From contig DAHVXO010000259.1 in assembly GCA_027356675.1 (NCBI GenBank), positions 1-7,332 on the forward strand: 7,332 nucleotides of DNA. Direction: 5' to 3'. This stretch comes from Symbiobacteriaceae bacterium. Its GTDB lineage: Bacteria > Bacillota_E > Symbiobacteriia > Symbiobacteriales > Symbiobacteriaceae. Made by a program: the position numbers and the translations under genes. The number at the start of each line of letters is the position of its first letter. The stretch's first letter is position 1. Under the pieces are notes generated by a model. That model made no database searches, was not told the DNA's origin, and saw only the letters and a program-made list of their open reading frames with translations. Of the stretch, positions 1 to 6,043 are shown one piece after another.

Positions 1-1475
1 AGTCGGAAAGCCCGCAGGCCCCGGCCTTCAAGGACACGCTGGTCATCGGCAGCCAGTACGGCGACCCGCAGGGCTCCTGGGACCCGATCGACACCTTCCT
101 GCTCGCCTGGGGCGAAGTCGCCAGCAACATCTATAACGGCCTCACCTACCGCGGCCCCGACCTGAAGCTGGTCCCCGGCCTCGCCACCGATTGGAAGTGG
201 GTGGATGACAAGACCCTGGAGTTCAAGCTTCGGACGGGCGTTAAGTTCCACAACGGCGAACCCTTCAATGCCGACGCCGTCGTCTTCACCTTCGACCGGC
301 TCCTGGGGCCGGATGGTGTGAAGAGCCCGCAGCGCTCGAACTACACCTCCATCGCCAAAGTCGTCAAGGTCGATGATAACACCGTGCGGTTCCAGATGAA
401 GGAGACCGACCCGGTCATCCTGACCAAGCTGGCCGGCTACGGCGCCATGATCGTGCCGCCGGGATATCTCAAGGAGAAGGGCGACGCGACCTTCGACACG
501 GCGCCTGTGGGCACTGGCCCTTACAAGGTCACCTCTTACCAGAAAGACCAGCAGGTCGTCCTGGAAGCCAACCCGGATTATTGGGGTGAGAAGCCGAAGA
601 CCAAGCGGGTCATCATCCGGTTCATCGCAGAGGACGCCACCCGCGTGGCTGAGTTCCAGTCTGGCGCCATCGATATCATGCAGACCGTACCCGTAGCCCA
701 GGTCAAAACCATGCAGGCAGACAAGAGCGTCAAGGTGTTGTCGGTCGGCGGACCGACCGCCAGCGCACTCCGGTTCGACCTGAGCAAGCCGCCCATGGAC
801 AAGCTGGAAGTCCGGCAGGCCATAGGCTATGCCATTGACACCAAGACCATCATCGACACGATTCTTGGTGGCAATGGCAGGCAGATCAGTTCCTTCCAGG
901 GTGACGTCTCCTTCGGCAACAATCCGGAACTCAAACCGATTGAGTTTGCACCGGACAAGGCGAAGGCCCTGATCGAGAAGGCCGGGGTCAAGGGTGCCAA
1001 GCTCGATCTCTTCTTCAGTTCCAAGGCGATCGTCCAGAAGGAGATCGCACAGGCCATCGCTTCGTACCTGAAGGATGTGGGTCTCGAGGTTGTTCTCAAT
1101 CCCGTCGATCCGCAGCAGCTCTCTGGCTCGTTGATCACCGAGAGCAAGGCCGGCCACATGCACCTCTTCGGCTGGGGCGGTTGGACCCTGGACTATGACA
1201 ATACCGCCTACCTGCTGTACTCCAAGGGCCAGAAGTGGGATCCCTCCTTTGACGACGCCAAGGTTAATGAACTGCTGACCAAGGAGCGGTCCACCAAGGA
1301 TCAGGCCGTGCGCGCCGCTGCCTTCAAGGAGCTGACGGTCCGGCTGCGGGAGACCATGCCCGATGTGCCCCTCTATCAGGCCGTTGCGGTCTGGGCCACC
1401 AGCGCCAAGGTCGAGGGCTTCGTGGCGCCGCCGGACGACCGCCTGAATCTGATCCCAATCACCGTGAAGAAGTAG
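1..1475 (+). CDS. ABC importer substrate-binding protein, family 5 (peptide/nickel type), 5'-truncated
   Basis: Extracytoplasmic solute-binding protein that captures a ligand and delivers it to the DppB/DppC-type permeases encoded just downstream. The frame is open from base 3, giving 490 visible residues to the TAG stop. The family is usually about 500-540 aa, so probably only the signal peptide or lipobox is missing; the first residues (SESPQAPAF) look like the linker after it. Family hallmarks: the N-terminal lobe starts with DTLVIG and reaches VPGLATDWKW. The SBP_bac_5 signature follows at visible residues 72-87 (LEFKLRTGVKFHNGEP), then GTGPYKV and NPDYWGEKP. The C-terminal lobe has the typical VRQAIGYAID and a GWGGWTLDYD segment. 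An internal GTG at 201 is in frame but is a valine codon, since homology continues upstream of it. Ligand cannot be told from sequence: di/oligopeptides, nickel, glutathione or sugars are all known for this fold. Confidence 0.93.
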   Translation, partial: SESPQAPAFKDTLVIGSQYGDPQGSWDPIDTFLLAWGEVASNIYNGLTYRGPDLKLVPGLATDWKWVDDKTLEFKLRTGVKFHNGEPFNADAVVFTFDRLLGPDGVKSPQRSNYTSIAKVVKVDDNTVRFQMKETDPVILTKLAGYGAMIVPPGYLKEKGDATFDTAPVGTGPYKVTSYQKDQQVVLEANPDYWGEKPKTKRVIIRFIAEDATRVAEFQSGAIDIMQTVPVAQVKTMQADKSVKVLSVGGPTASALRFDLSKPPMDKLEVRQAIGYAIDTKTIIDTILGGNGRQISSFQGDVSFGNNPELKPIEFAPDKAKALIEKAGVKGAKLDLFFSSKAIVQKEIAQAIASYLKDVGLEVVLNPVDPQQLSGSLITESKAGHMHLFGWGGWTLDYDNTAYLLYSKGQKWDPSFDDAKVNELLTKERSTKDQAVRAAAFKELTVRLRETMPDVPLYQAVAVWATSAKVEGFVAPPDDRLNLIPITVKK

Positions 1476-1488
1476 TCACACAGGGAGA

Positions 1489-1513
1489 CGGGCCGGGACT
1501 CACTCCCGGCCCG
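1489..1513 (+). terminator. Perfect GC-rich hairpin between binding-protein and permease genes
   Basis: A perfect 10-bp stem (CGGGCCGGGA / TCCCGGCCCG) closes a 5-nt loop (CTCAC) and is followed by only three T residues. A1488-T1514 adds an eleventh pair. It starts 13 bases after the binding-protein stop and ends 37 bases before the permease start. Such hairpins between binding-protein and permease genes commonly act as partial terminators or block 3'-to-5' decay, leaving more binding-protein mRNA than permease mRNA. That role is inferred here; the short T tract argues for a leaky terminator or stabiliser and against a full stop. Confidence 0.75.
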
Positions 1514-1539
1514 TTTGTCATCACCAACCACCCCATCTG

Positions 1540-1545
1540 GGAGGG
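1540..1545 (+). promoter_or_regulatory. Ribosome binding site fixing the DppB-type permease start
   Basis: GGAGGG lies 5 bases before the ATG at 1551. It selects that ATG over an in-frame TTG at 1515, which sits directly against the hairpin with no ribosome binding site of its own. Confidence 0.8.
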
Positions 1546-1550
1546 ACAGC

Positions 1551-2480
1551 ATGGTCCCCTATATTATCCGGCGCATCTTCCACGGCCTGATCGTGATGCT
1601 CGCGATCTCCCTCGTAGTCTTCCTTGCCCTGCGCCTGACCGGCGACCCGGTGATGGCGATCATGGGCCAGGGGAATCCAACCAAGGAGGCCGTGGACGTC
1701 ATGCGCCACGCAATGGGGCTCGACCAACCGCTCTGGCGCCAGCTGGTCAGGTTCCTGTCGGACCTGGCAACCGGCAACCTCGGGGACTCCTTCCGCAACC
1801 GGCAGCCGGTCATGCCACAGCTGCTTGAGCGGATGCCAGCCACGATGACCCTGGCGGCCGCCGGTCTGATCGTCTCGCTGGCAGTGGCTGTCCCGATCGG
1901 CATTCAGTCCGCCGTTCGGCGAGGAGGGGCGCTTGACCTTATGGCCCGCGTCTTCGCCTTGATCGGCATCTCGTTCCCCAACTTCTGGCTAGGAATTATG
2001 CTCATGCTGATTTTCGCGGTCAAGCTCCGCTGGCTGCCCGCCTCGGGGTATCAGGGCTTCAAGTATCTGATCTTGCCCGGGATTACCCTTGGGCTCATTC
2101 TCTCGAGCATCATCACCCGCTTGATTCGCTCCACCATGCTCGACGTGCTGCGGACCCAGTATATCCAGACCGCCCGAGCGAAGGGGCTCAGTGAGAAGGT
2201 GGTCATCTTCCGGCACGCCTTCCGCAACGCCCTGATCCCGACCGTCACATTCGTGGGGTTGCAGCTGGGGTCGCTCCTGGGCGGCACGGTCATCCTCGAG
2301 CAGGTCTTCTCCTGGCCCGGGGTCGGGCGACTGGCACTGGATGGCATCAGCAACCGCGACTTTCCGATGGTCCAGGGCGCCGTGCTCATGCTTGCCTTCA
2401 TCATGATTTTCGTCAACCTGCTGGTTGATCTGAGCTACGGCTTTCTCGACCCGCGCATCAAGGTGGGGGGGAAGGCGTAA
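1551..2480 (+). CDS. dppB: DppB-type ABC transporter permease (peptide/nickel family)
   Basis: One of two inner-membrane permease subunits of the importer; it should pair with the DppC-type protein and two ATPases to move the ligand delivered by the binding protein. The ATG at 1551 gives 309 aa, normal for DppB/OppB/NikB. Residues 1-30 hold the family N-terminus: YIIRRI followed by a transmembrane helix ending RLTGDP. A periplasmic segment (GLDQPLWRQ ... GNLGDSF) follows, then about five more helices. The cytoplasmic EAA loop, which docks the ATPase, spans about residues 204-230 (TARAKGL ... FRNALIP). The C-terminal motif VFSWPGVGRL and the end FLDPRIK are typical. The gene overlaps the next one by one base (TAATG), implying translational coupling. 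The symbol denotes family, not proven substrate. Confidence 0.93.
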   Translation: MVPYIIRRIFHGLIVMLAISLVVFLALRLTGDPVMAIMGQGNPTKEAVDVMRHAMGLDQPLWRQLVRFLSDLATGNLGDSFRNRQPVMPQLLERMPATMTLAAAGLIVSLAVAVPIGIQSAVRRGGALDLMARVFALIGISFPNFWLGIMLMLIFAVKLRWLPASGYQGFKYLILPGITLGLILSSIITRLIRSTMLDVLRTQYIQTARAKGLSEKVVIFRHAFRNALIPTVTFVGLQLGSLLGGTVILEQVFSWPGVGRLALDGISNRDFPMVQGAVLMLAFIMIFVNLLVDLSYGFLDPRIKVGGKA

Positions 2481-3337
2481 TGGCGAAGCGACGCATCTCC
2501 CTGAAACGTCTGGTGACCAACCCGGCGGCGCTGATCGGCACCCTGTTGGTGCTGATCGCCGTGGCCACGGCCATCTTCGCTCCTGTGATGACCCCACACG
2601 ACCCGGTCAAGGCGCAACTCAAGTACCGCCTCGATCCGCCATCCTGGGATCCCACCTCGAAGGCGAAATTCATCCTGGGTGCCGATGCGGTGGGGCGCGA
2701 TGTTATGACCCGCATCATCTATGGGTCACGGATCTCGCTGACCATCGGACTGACGGCCACGGTGATCTCCCTGGTCGTCGGGGTGTTCCTCGGCCTGTGC
2801 TCTGGCTACTTCGGCGGGTGGATCGACAGCCTGATCATGCGCATCGCCGACGTCCAATTAGCGTTCCCGTTCATCTTACTGGCCCTGCTGATCATGGTGA
2901 TCTTCGGCGGGGGCTTGGCCAAGCTGGTGCTGGTGCTCGGGCTCACGGGCTGGGTCTCCTACGCCCGGTTGGTTCGCAGCCAGGTGCTCACAGTGCGGGA
3001 GTTGGATTACGTGACCGCCGCCCGGTCGCTGGGGGCGCGCGACAGGGGGATCATCTTCCGGCACGTGCTGCCGAACGTGATCTCTTCGGTGATCGTGCTC
3101 TCCACGCTGCAGGTGGCGACGAACATTCTGCTGGAGGCCGGCCTCACCTTCCTCGGCCTGGGCGTCGATCCATCGATTCCGTCCTGGGGCGGCATGTTGG
3201 CAGACGGCCGTACCTACGTCACCAATGCCTGGTGGGTGGCCACCTTCCCGGGCTTTGCGATCATGTTCACCGTGCTGGGTGTGAACCTGCTGGGCGACTG
3301 GCTGCGTGATGAGCTCGACCCGCAACTGCGTCTGTAG
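2480..3337 (+). CDS. dppC: DppC-type ABC transporter permease (peptide/nickel family)
   Basis: Second permease subunit of the importer. Its ATG uses the last A of the upstream TAA stop, and the G-rich run GGGGGGAAGG just before serves as ribosome binding site while still coding the end of the upstream protein. The 285 aa match DppC/OppC/NikC length. An N-terminal cytoplasmic tail and first helix (about residues 14-36) lead to PHDP. Next come FILGADAVGRDVMTRIIYGSR (about 64-84, the DppC-family 'GTDxxGRDxxSR' region), several helices, and the EAA loop at about 177-199 (YVTAARSLGA ... RHVLPN). LLEAGLTFLGLG and PSWGGML at about 218-240, and the end RDELDPQLR, are standard. No ATPase gene follows; the next gene is on the other strand, so the operon ends here in this direction. 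Substrate is unknown. Confidence 0.93.
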   Translation: MAKRRISLKRLVTNPAALIGTLLVLIAVATAIFAPVMTPHDPVKAQLKYRLDPPSWDPTSKAKFILGADAVGRDVMTRIIYGSRISLTIGLTATVISLVVGVFLGLCSGYFGGWIDSLIMRIADVQLAFPFILLALLIMVIFGGGLAKLVLVLGLTGWVSYARLVRSQVLTVRELDYVTAARSLGARDRGIIFRHVLPNVISSVIVLSTLQVATNILLEAGLTFLGLGVDPSIPSWGGMLADGRTYVTNAWWVATFPGFAIMFTVLGVNLLGDWLRDELDPQLRL

Positions 3338-3348
3338 CGCGATAAAAG

Positions 3349-4311
3349 CTAGACCAGTGCGTCCAGGGCTCCCATCTGCTCCGGCGTGAGGCGCAGTTCA
3401 GTCGCAGCCACCGCGTCGGCAATCTGGCCGGGGCGGGAGGCACCGACGATGGCCGTCGTGACGGCCGGATTGGCCAGGACCCAGGCGATCGCCACCTGGA
3501 CCATGGGCAGGCCCCACTCCTGGCAGAGGGCCCGGAAACGCTCCACCAACTGGAAGTTGCGCTCGTTCATCAGGAGCTGGAGCCTCGCCTCGCCGGCGGC
3601 ACCGCGGGTGCCTTCGGGGGCCGGACCGCCCAGCCGGTACTTCCCAGCCAGCAGGCCCCGGGCGATGGGGCTGAAGACCATCATGCCTACACCCTCAGAC
3701 CGACAGAAGGGCGCCAACTCCGCCTCCACGTCCCGCACCAGCAGGTTGTACTGCGGCTGGACCGAGATGAACCGGGCCAGACCCCACCGCTCGCTGATGC
3801 CGTTGGCCTTGGCGATCTGCCAGGCGGCGAAATTCGAGCAGCCGATGTAGCGGACCTTGCCCTGCCGCACCAGGTCATCAAGCGCCCGCATGGTCTCCTC
3901 CAGCGGCGTGCCCTCATCGAAGCGGTGGCACTGGTACAGGTCGATATAGTCCGTGCGCAGGCGGCGCAGCGAGGCCTCCACCTGCTCCATGATGTGCCGG
4001 CGGGAGAGGCCCTGGCCATTCGGTCCCGGGTCCATCTGGCCCCGAACCTTGGTGGCGAGGATGATGCTTTGGCGGCGGGGCCCTAGCAGGTTGCCCAGGA
4101 CGGTCTCCGACTCACCGCGCTGCTCGAGGCTGCCGGTATCCATTCCGCGGCCATACATGTTCGCCGTGTCGAAGAAGTTGATCCCGGCGTCCAATGCGGC
4201 ATCAATGACTTGAGCGGACATCGCCTCATCGATCCAGCGCTGAAAGGCCATCGTGCCCAGGCAGATGCTGGTCACTTGTAGCCCGCTGTTCCCCAGGCTG
4301 CGATATTGCAT
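3349..4311 (-). CDS. Aldo/keto reductase
   Basis: Soluble NAD(P)H-dependent oxidoreductase of the AKR (beta/alpha)8-barrel superfamily, reducing aldehydes or ketones; the physiological substrate is not evident. The ATG at 4311 gives 320 aa with the common family opening MQYRSLGNSGLQV. All four catalytic-tetrad residues are visible: Asp48 and Tyr53 in FFDTANMYG, Lys88 in LATKV, and His129 in DLYQCHRFD. The region GKVRYIGCSNF (151-161) and the C-terminal VGASRPGQI (289-297) are the usual barrel and cofactor-phosphate-binding segments; the arginine suggests NADPH preference (inference). It resembles the AKR11/12-type group (YhdN/IolS/YrpG-like). The first annotatable start would be GTG at 4326, but a ribosome binding site at 4319-4324 falls between it and the ATG. 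The gene is convergent with the DppC-type gene, 11 bases between stops, with no obvious terminator. Confidence 0.92.
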   Translation of the reverse strand: MQYRSLGNSGLQVTSICLGTMAFQRWIDEAMSAQVIDAALDAGINFFDTANMYGRGMDTGSLEQRGESETVLGNLLGPRRQSIILATKVRGQMDPGPNGQGLSRRHIMEQVEASLRRLRTDYIDLYQCHRFDEGTPLEETMRALDDLVRQGKVRYIGCSNFAAWQIAKANGISERWGLARFISVQPQYNLLVRDVEAELAPFCRSEGVGMMVFSPIARGLLAGKYRLGGPAPEGTRGAAGEARLQLLMNERNFQLVERFRALCQEWGLPMVQVAIAWVLANPAVTTAIVGASRPGQIADAVAATELRLTPEQMGALDALV

Positions 4312-4318
4312 GCGTCTG

Positions 4319-4324
4319 CACCTC
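4319..4324 (-). promoter_or_regulatory. Ribosome binding site fixing the aldo/keto reductase start
   Basis: On the minus strand GAGGTG lies 7 bases before the ATG at 4311. It overlaps the alternative GTG codon at 4326-4324, making that codon an unlikely start. Confidence 0.7.
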
Positions 4325-4398
4325 ACAAAGGCGTTGCGTTGGTTAACCTATTCCGTGAACGCTCGGGAAACACCTTCCCACGGCTAGCCGCCGGCGTC

Positions 4399-4417
4399 AC
4401 CGTTGGCACCCAGCGGT
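4399..4417 (+). other. Stem-triloop in the uracil permease upstream region
   Basis: ACCGTTGG and CCAGCGGT pair over 8 positions (one G-U wobble in RNA) around a CAC loop, followed by TTGGG. It lies just after the palindrome at 4381-4390. Whether it is transcribed, or is a protein-binding site, is not known. Confidence 0.35.
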
Positions 4418-4508
4418 TTGGGCAGCAGGCAGAGGCGCTCGTCACAATTCGGTCATAGGATCAGCAAACCTTACAGATACGAAGGAGTTTCCCGTCAAGG
4501 GGGATAAT

Positions 4509-4562
4509 TTGAGAAGACGCTCACGAAAGGGGACGTGGATGAATGGCATCTCGTGCCGATAA
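4509..4562 (+). CDS. Possible 17-residue upstream ORF overlapping the uracil permease start
   Basis: A TTG at 4509 sits 5 bases after AAGGGGG (4497-4503) and opens a 17-codon frame, MRRRSRKGTWMNGISCR if initiated, ending at TAA 4560-4562. It overlaps the first 20 bases of the permease gene in another frame. An internal ATG at 4539, closer to the AAAGGGGA site than the permease ATG, would start a 7-residue version. Five of 17 residues are arginine. It could be a leader peptide or coupling frame, or pure chance; there is no coding evidence beyond the start context. Confidence 0.15.
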   Translation: MRRRSRKGTWMNGISCR

Positions 4563-5904
4563 GATTGCGCCCGCGAATGGAATCGAGGGATTCCTTCCGA
4601 TCGACAGGCCCCCGTTTTGGACCACTTTCCTCTCGGGTTGGCAGATTCTGATCGCCGTCTTCCCTGCTACCGTGCTCGTGGCCATTTTGACAAAGTTTGA
4701 TGTCGGCACCACGCTGCTGACCAGCGGCATTTCGACCATCATCGCTGTGCTGGTCTCCAAGAACCGGATTCCGTTCTACTACGGATCCAGCTTCTCATAC
4801 ATCGCTGCTGTGGCGACGGTGGTTGCCAAGTTCGGCGGCGGAGCGGATGGCGTGCGCATCGCCCAGGGTGGCATTGTCGCCTCTGGCATCCTGCAGATTG
4901 TAGTTGGTCTCGTCATTATGGCAGTAGGCAAAAAAGTCATCGATACCATCCTACCGCCGATCCTCACCGGCTCCGTCGCCATCGTCATCGGCATCGCGCT
5001 GTCCAAGGTCGCCCTCGACATGGCCTTCACAAACTTCGCTGTCGCGATGGTCTCCCTGGGCGTCACCTTGGCGGCTTCCGTCTACATGCGCAAGGTGAAG
5101 TTCTGGGGCCTCTTTCCGGTCCTGATTGGCGCAGTCGCCGGCTGGCTCTTCGCCCTGGCAACCGGGCAGGTGGACACGGCGGCCATCGCCAGCGCTCACT
5201 TGTTCCGGATTCCGCCGATGTTCTTCCCATCCTTCGCGTGGGCGCCGATCCTGGCCATCGCCCCGATGGCTCTGGCGACCATCCCGGAGACGACGGCCCA
5301 TCTCTATCAGTTGTCGCTATACGTCGATATCGAGGCCGAGCGCCAGAAGCGCCCCAAGCAGGGCACCGCGGCCCTGCTGGGTCAGGCTGTCGCCTTCGTG
5401 GGTCTCTCCGACGTGGTCAACGGCCTGCTGGGTGGCCCGGCCGGCACCAACTATGGCGAGGCCAATGCCACCATGGCCATCACCAAGAACTACTCCGCCT
5501 GGTCGGCCATGGCGGCCGGCATCTTCGCCGTCCTCCTGGGCTTTATCGGGGTTCTGGCAGCGGCGATCCAGACCATCCCGGTGGCCGTGGTGGGTGGGCT
5601 CTCCATCTACCTCTTCGGTGTCATCGGCAAGCAGGGAATCGCGCTGATCTCGTCCGAGCGCGTCGACCTGACCGAGACCCGCAACCTGGCGATCGGCGCC
5701 CTGGTGCTGGTCATCGGGATCGGTGGCTCCTTCTATCCGGATCCGGTGGCGCTCAAAGCCGGCAACCTGGCCTTCACCGGCGAGTTGCCCATCAGCTTCC
5801 TGGGCATCCACAACCCGCCCGCCATCGCCACTGCGGCCGTGGTCGGCATCCTGCTCAACCTGATCTTCACCTACATCCCGGCGCCAGGGTCCAAAAAGGC
5901 ATAG
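4543..5904 (+). CDS. uraA: NCS2-family uracil permease (UraA type)
   Basis: Inner-membrane nucleobase/H+ symporter, most likely taking up uracil for pyrimidine salvage. It has 453 aa, slightly longer than E. coli UraA. The family fold of 14 membrane segments is consistent with the hydrophobic pattern. Key signatures: IPFYYGSSFSYIA (about 76-88) matches the UraA GSSF strand region. PETTAH has Glu249 and His253, equivalent to UraA Glu241 and His245. GGPAGTNYGE (307-316) carries Glu316, equivalent to UraA Glu290, followed by MAITKNYS. AAAIQTIPVAVVGGLS and YLFGVIG continue the UraA-like stretch. Xanthine/urate carriers have a different QNNG-type motif here. An in-frame TGA at 4540-4542 directly before the ATG rules out a longer protein. 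AAAGGGGA (4526-4533) is the likely ribosome binding site, 9 bases away. Substrate assignment is by homology; another nucleobase is possible. Confidence 0.9.
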   Translation: MASRADKIAPANGIEGFLPIDRPPFWTTFLSGWQILIAVFPATVLVAILTKFDVGTTLLTSGISTIIAVLVSKNRIPFYYGSSFSYIAAVATVVAKFGGGADGVRIAQGGIVASGILQIVVGLVIMAVGKKVIDTILPPILTGSVAIVIGIALSKVALDMAFTNFAVAMVSLGVTLAASVYMRKVKFWGLFPVLIGAVAGWLFALATGQVDTAAIASAHLFRIPPMFFPSFAWAPILAIAPMALATIPETTAHLYQLSLYVDIEAERQKRPKQGTAALLGQAVAFVGLSDVVNGLLGGPAGTNYGEANATMAITKNYSAWSAMAAGIFAVLLGFIGVLAAAIQTIPVAVVGGLSIYLFGVIGKQGIALISSERVDLTETRNLAIGALVLVIGIGGSFYPDPVALKAGNLAFTGELPISFLGIHNPPAIATAAVVGILLNLIFTYIPAPGSKKA

Positions 5905-5908
5905 CCCA

Positions 5909-5960
5909 GGAGAATGTCTCAAGGCCGGTACATGCCACCGGCCTTCGGACGTCATTCTCC
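5909..5960 (+). terminator. Long imperfect hairpin after the uracil permease
   Basis: Four bases past the permease stop, GGAGAATG (5909-5916) pairs with CATTCTCC (5953-5960). Inside it AAGGCCGGT (5921-5929) pairs perfectly with ACCGGCCTT (5937-5945) around a 7-nt loop. TCTG-type pairing, a C-C mismatch and a 3-nt bulge join the two helices, giving roughly 20 paired positions. The following bases are ACTTTAAG, not a T run. A terminator for the permease mRNA is the simplest reading; an mRNA stabiliser, a leader element for the next gene or a palindromic repeat are alternatives. Confidence 0.6.
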
Positions 5961-6027
5961 ACTTTAAGCCCTTCCAAGTGCCCCTGGGATTCGGTGTGGT
6001 CATCCCGATTCTGCCGGCGAGAACAAC

Positions 6028-6034
6028 TAGGAGG
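6028..6034 (+). promoter_or_regulatory. Ribosome binding site selecting a TTG start
   Basis: TAGGAGG is a near-perfect anti-16S match, 9 bases before the in-frame TTG at 6044. The ATG at 6054 is out of frame, and the in-frame GTG codons at 5978 and 5996 have no such site, so TTG is the best start for the pentapeptide protein. Confidence 0.7.
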
Positions 6035-6043
6035 CATCCCGCC

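Larger units (their letters stand above)
4312..4542. promoter_or_regulatory. Divergent intergenic region with palindromes
   Basis: This gap must hold promoters for the minus-strand reductase and the plus-strand uracil permease. Visible elements are an 8-bp palindrome GGTTAACC (4341-4348), a small hairpin GGGAA-ACACC-TTCCC (4365-4379), a 10-bp palindrome CGGCTAGCCG (4381-4390) and an 8-bp stem-triloop (4399-4417). A GATAAT box (4503-4508) lacks a matching -35 element. A purine-rich GAAGGAG (4481-4487) has no start codon at a useful distance. I could not match the leader to a known riboswitch or a PyrR-binding element by eye. Promoter presence is inferred from gene orientation. Confidence 0.5.

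Noticed and set aside
1515..1550. Upstream TTG start for the DppB-type permease
   Set aside because: It abuts the hairpin, lacks a ribosome binding site and adds 12 residues not typical of the family; ATG 1551 has a GGAGGG site.
1989..2597. Minus-strand open frame of 202 codons opposite the permeases
   Set aside because: Antisense to clear DppB/DppC coding sequence; low-complexity polar composition and no family motif.
4404..4418. Sigma-54-like box starting TTGGCAC
   Set aside because: The -24-like half is present, but no GC dinucleotide occurs at the required spacing for the -12 half.
4503..4508. GATAAT as a -10 box for the permease
   Set aside because: No TTGACA-like hexamer occurs 16-18 bases upstream, so I could not support a promoter here.
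5914..5967. 17-codon frame inside the hairpin after the permease
   Set aside because: The AGGAG before it is only one base from the ATG, too close to initiate, and the sequence is fully explained by the hairpin arms.
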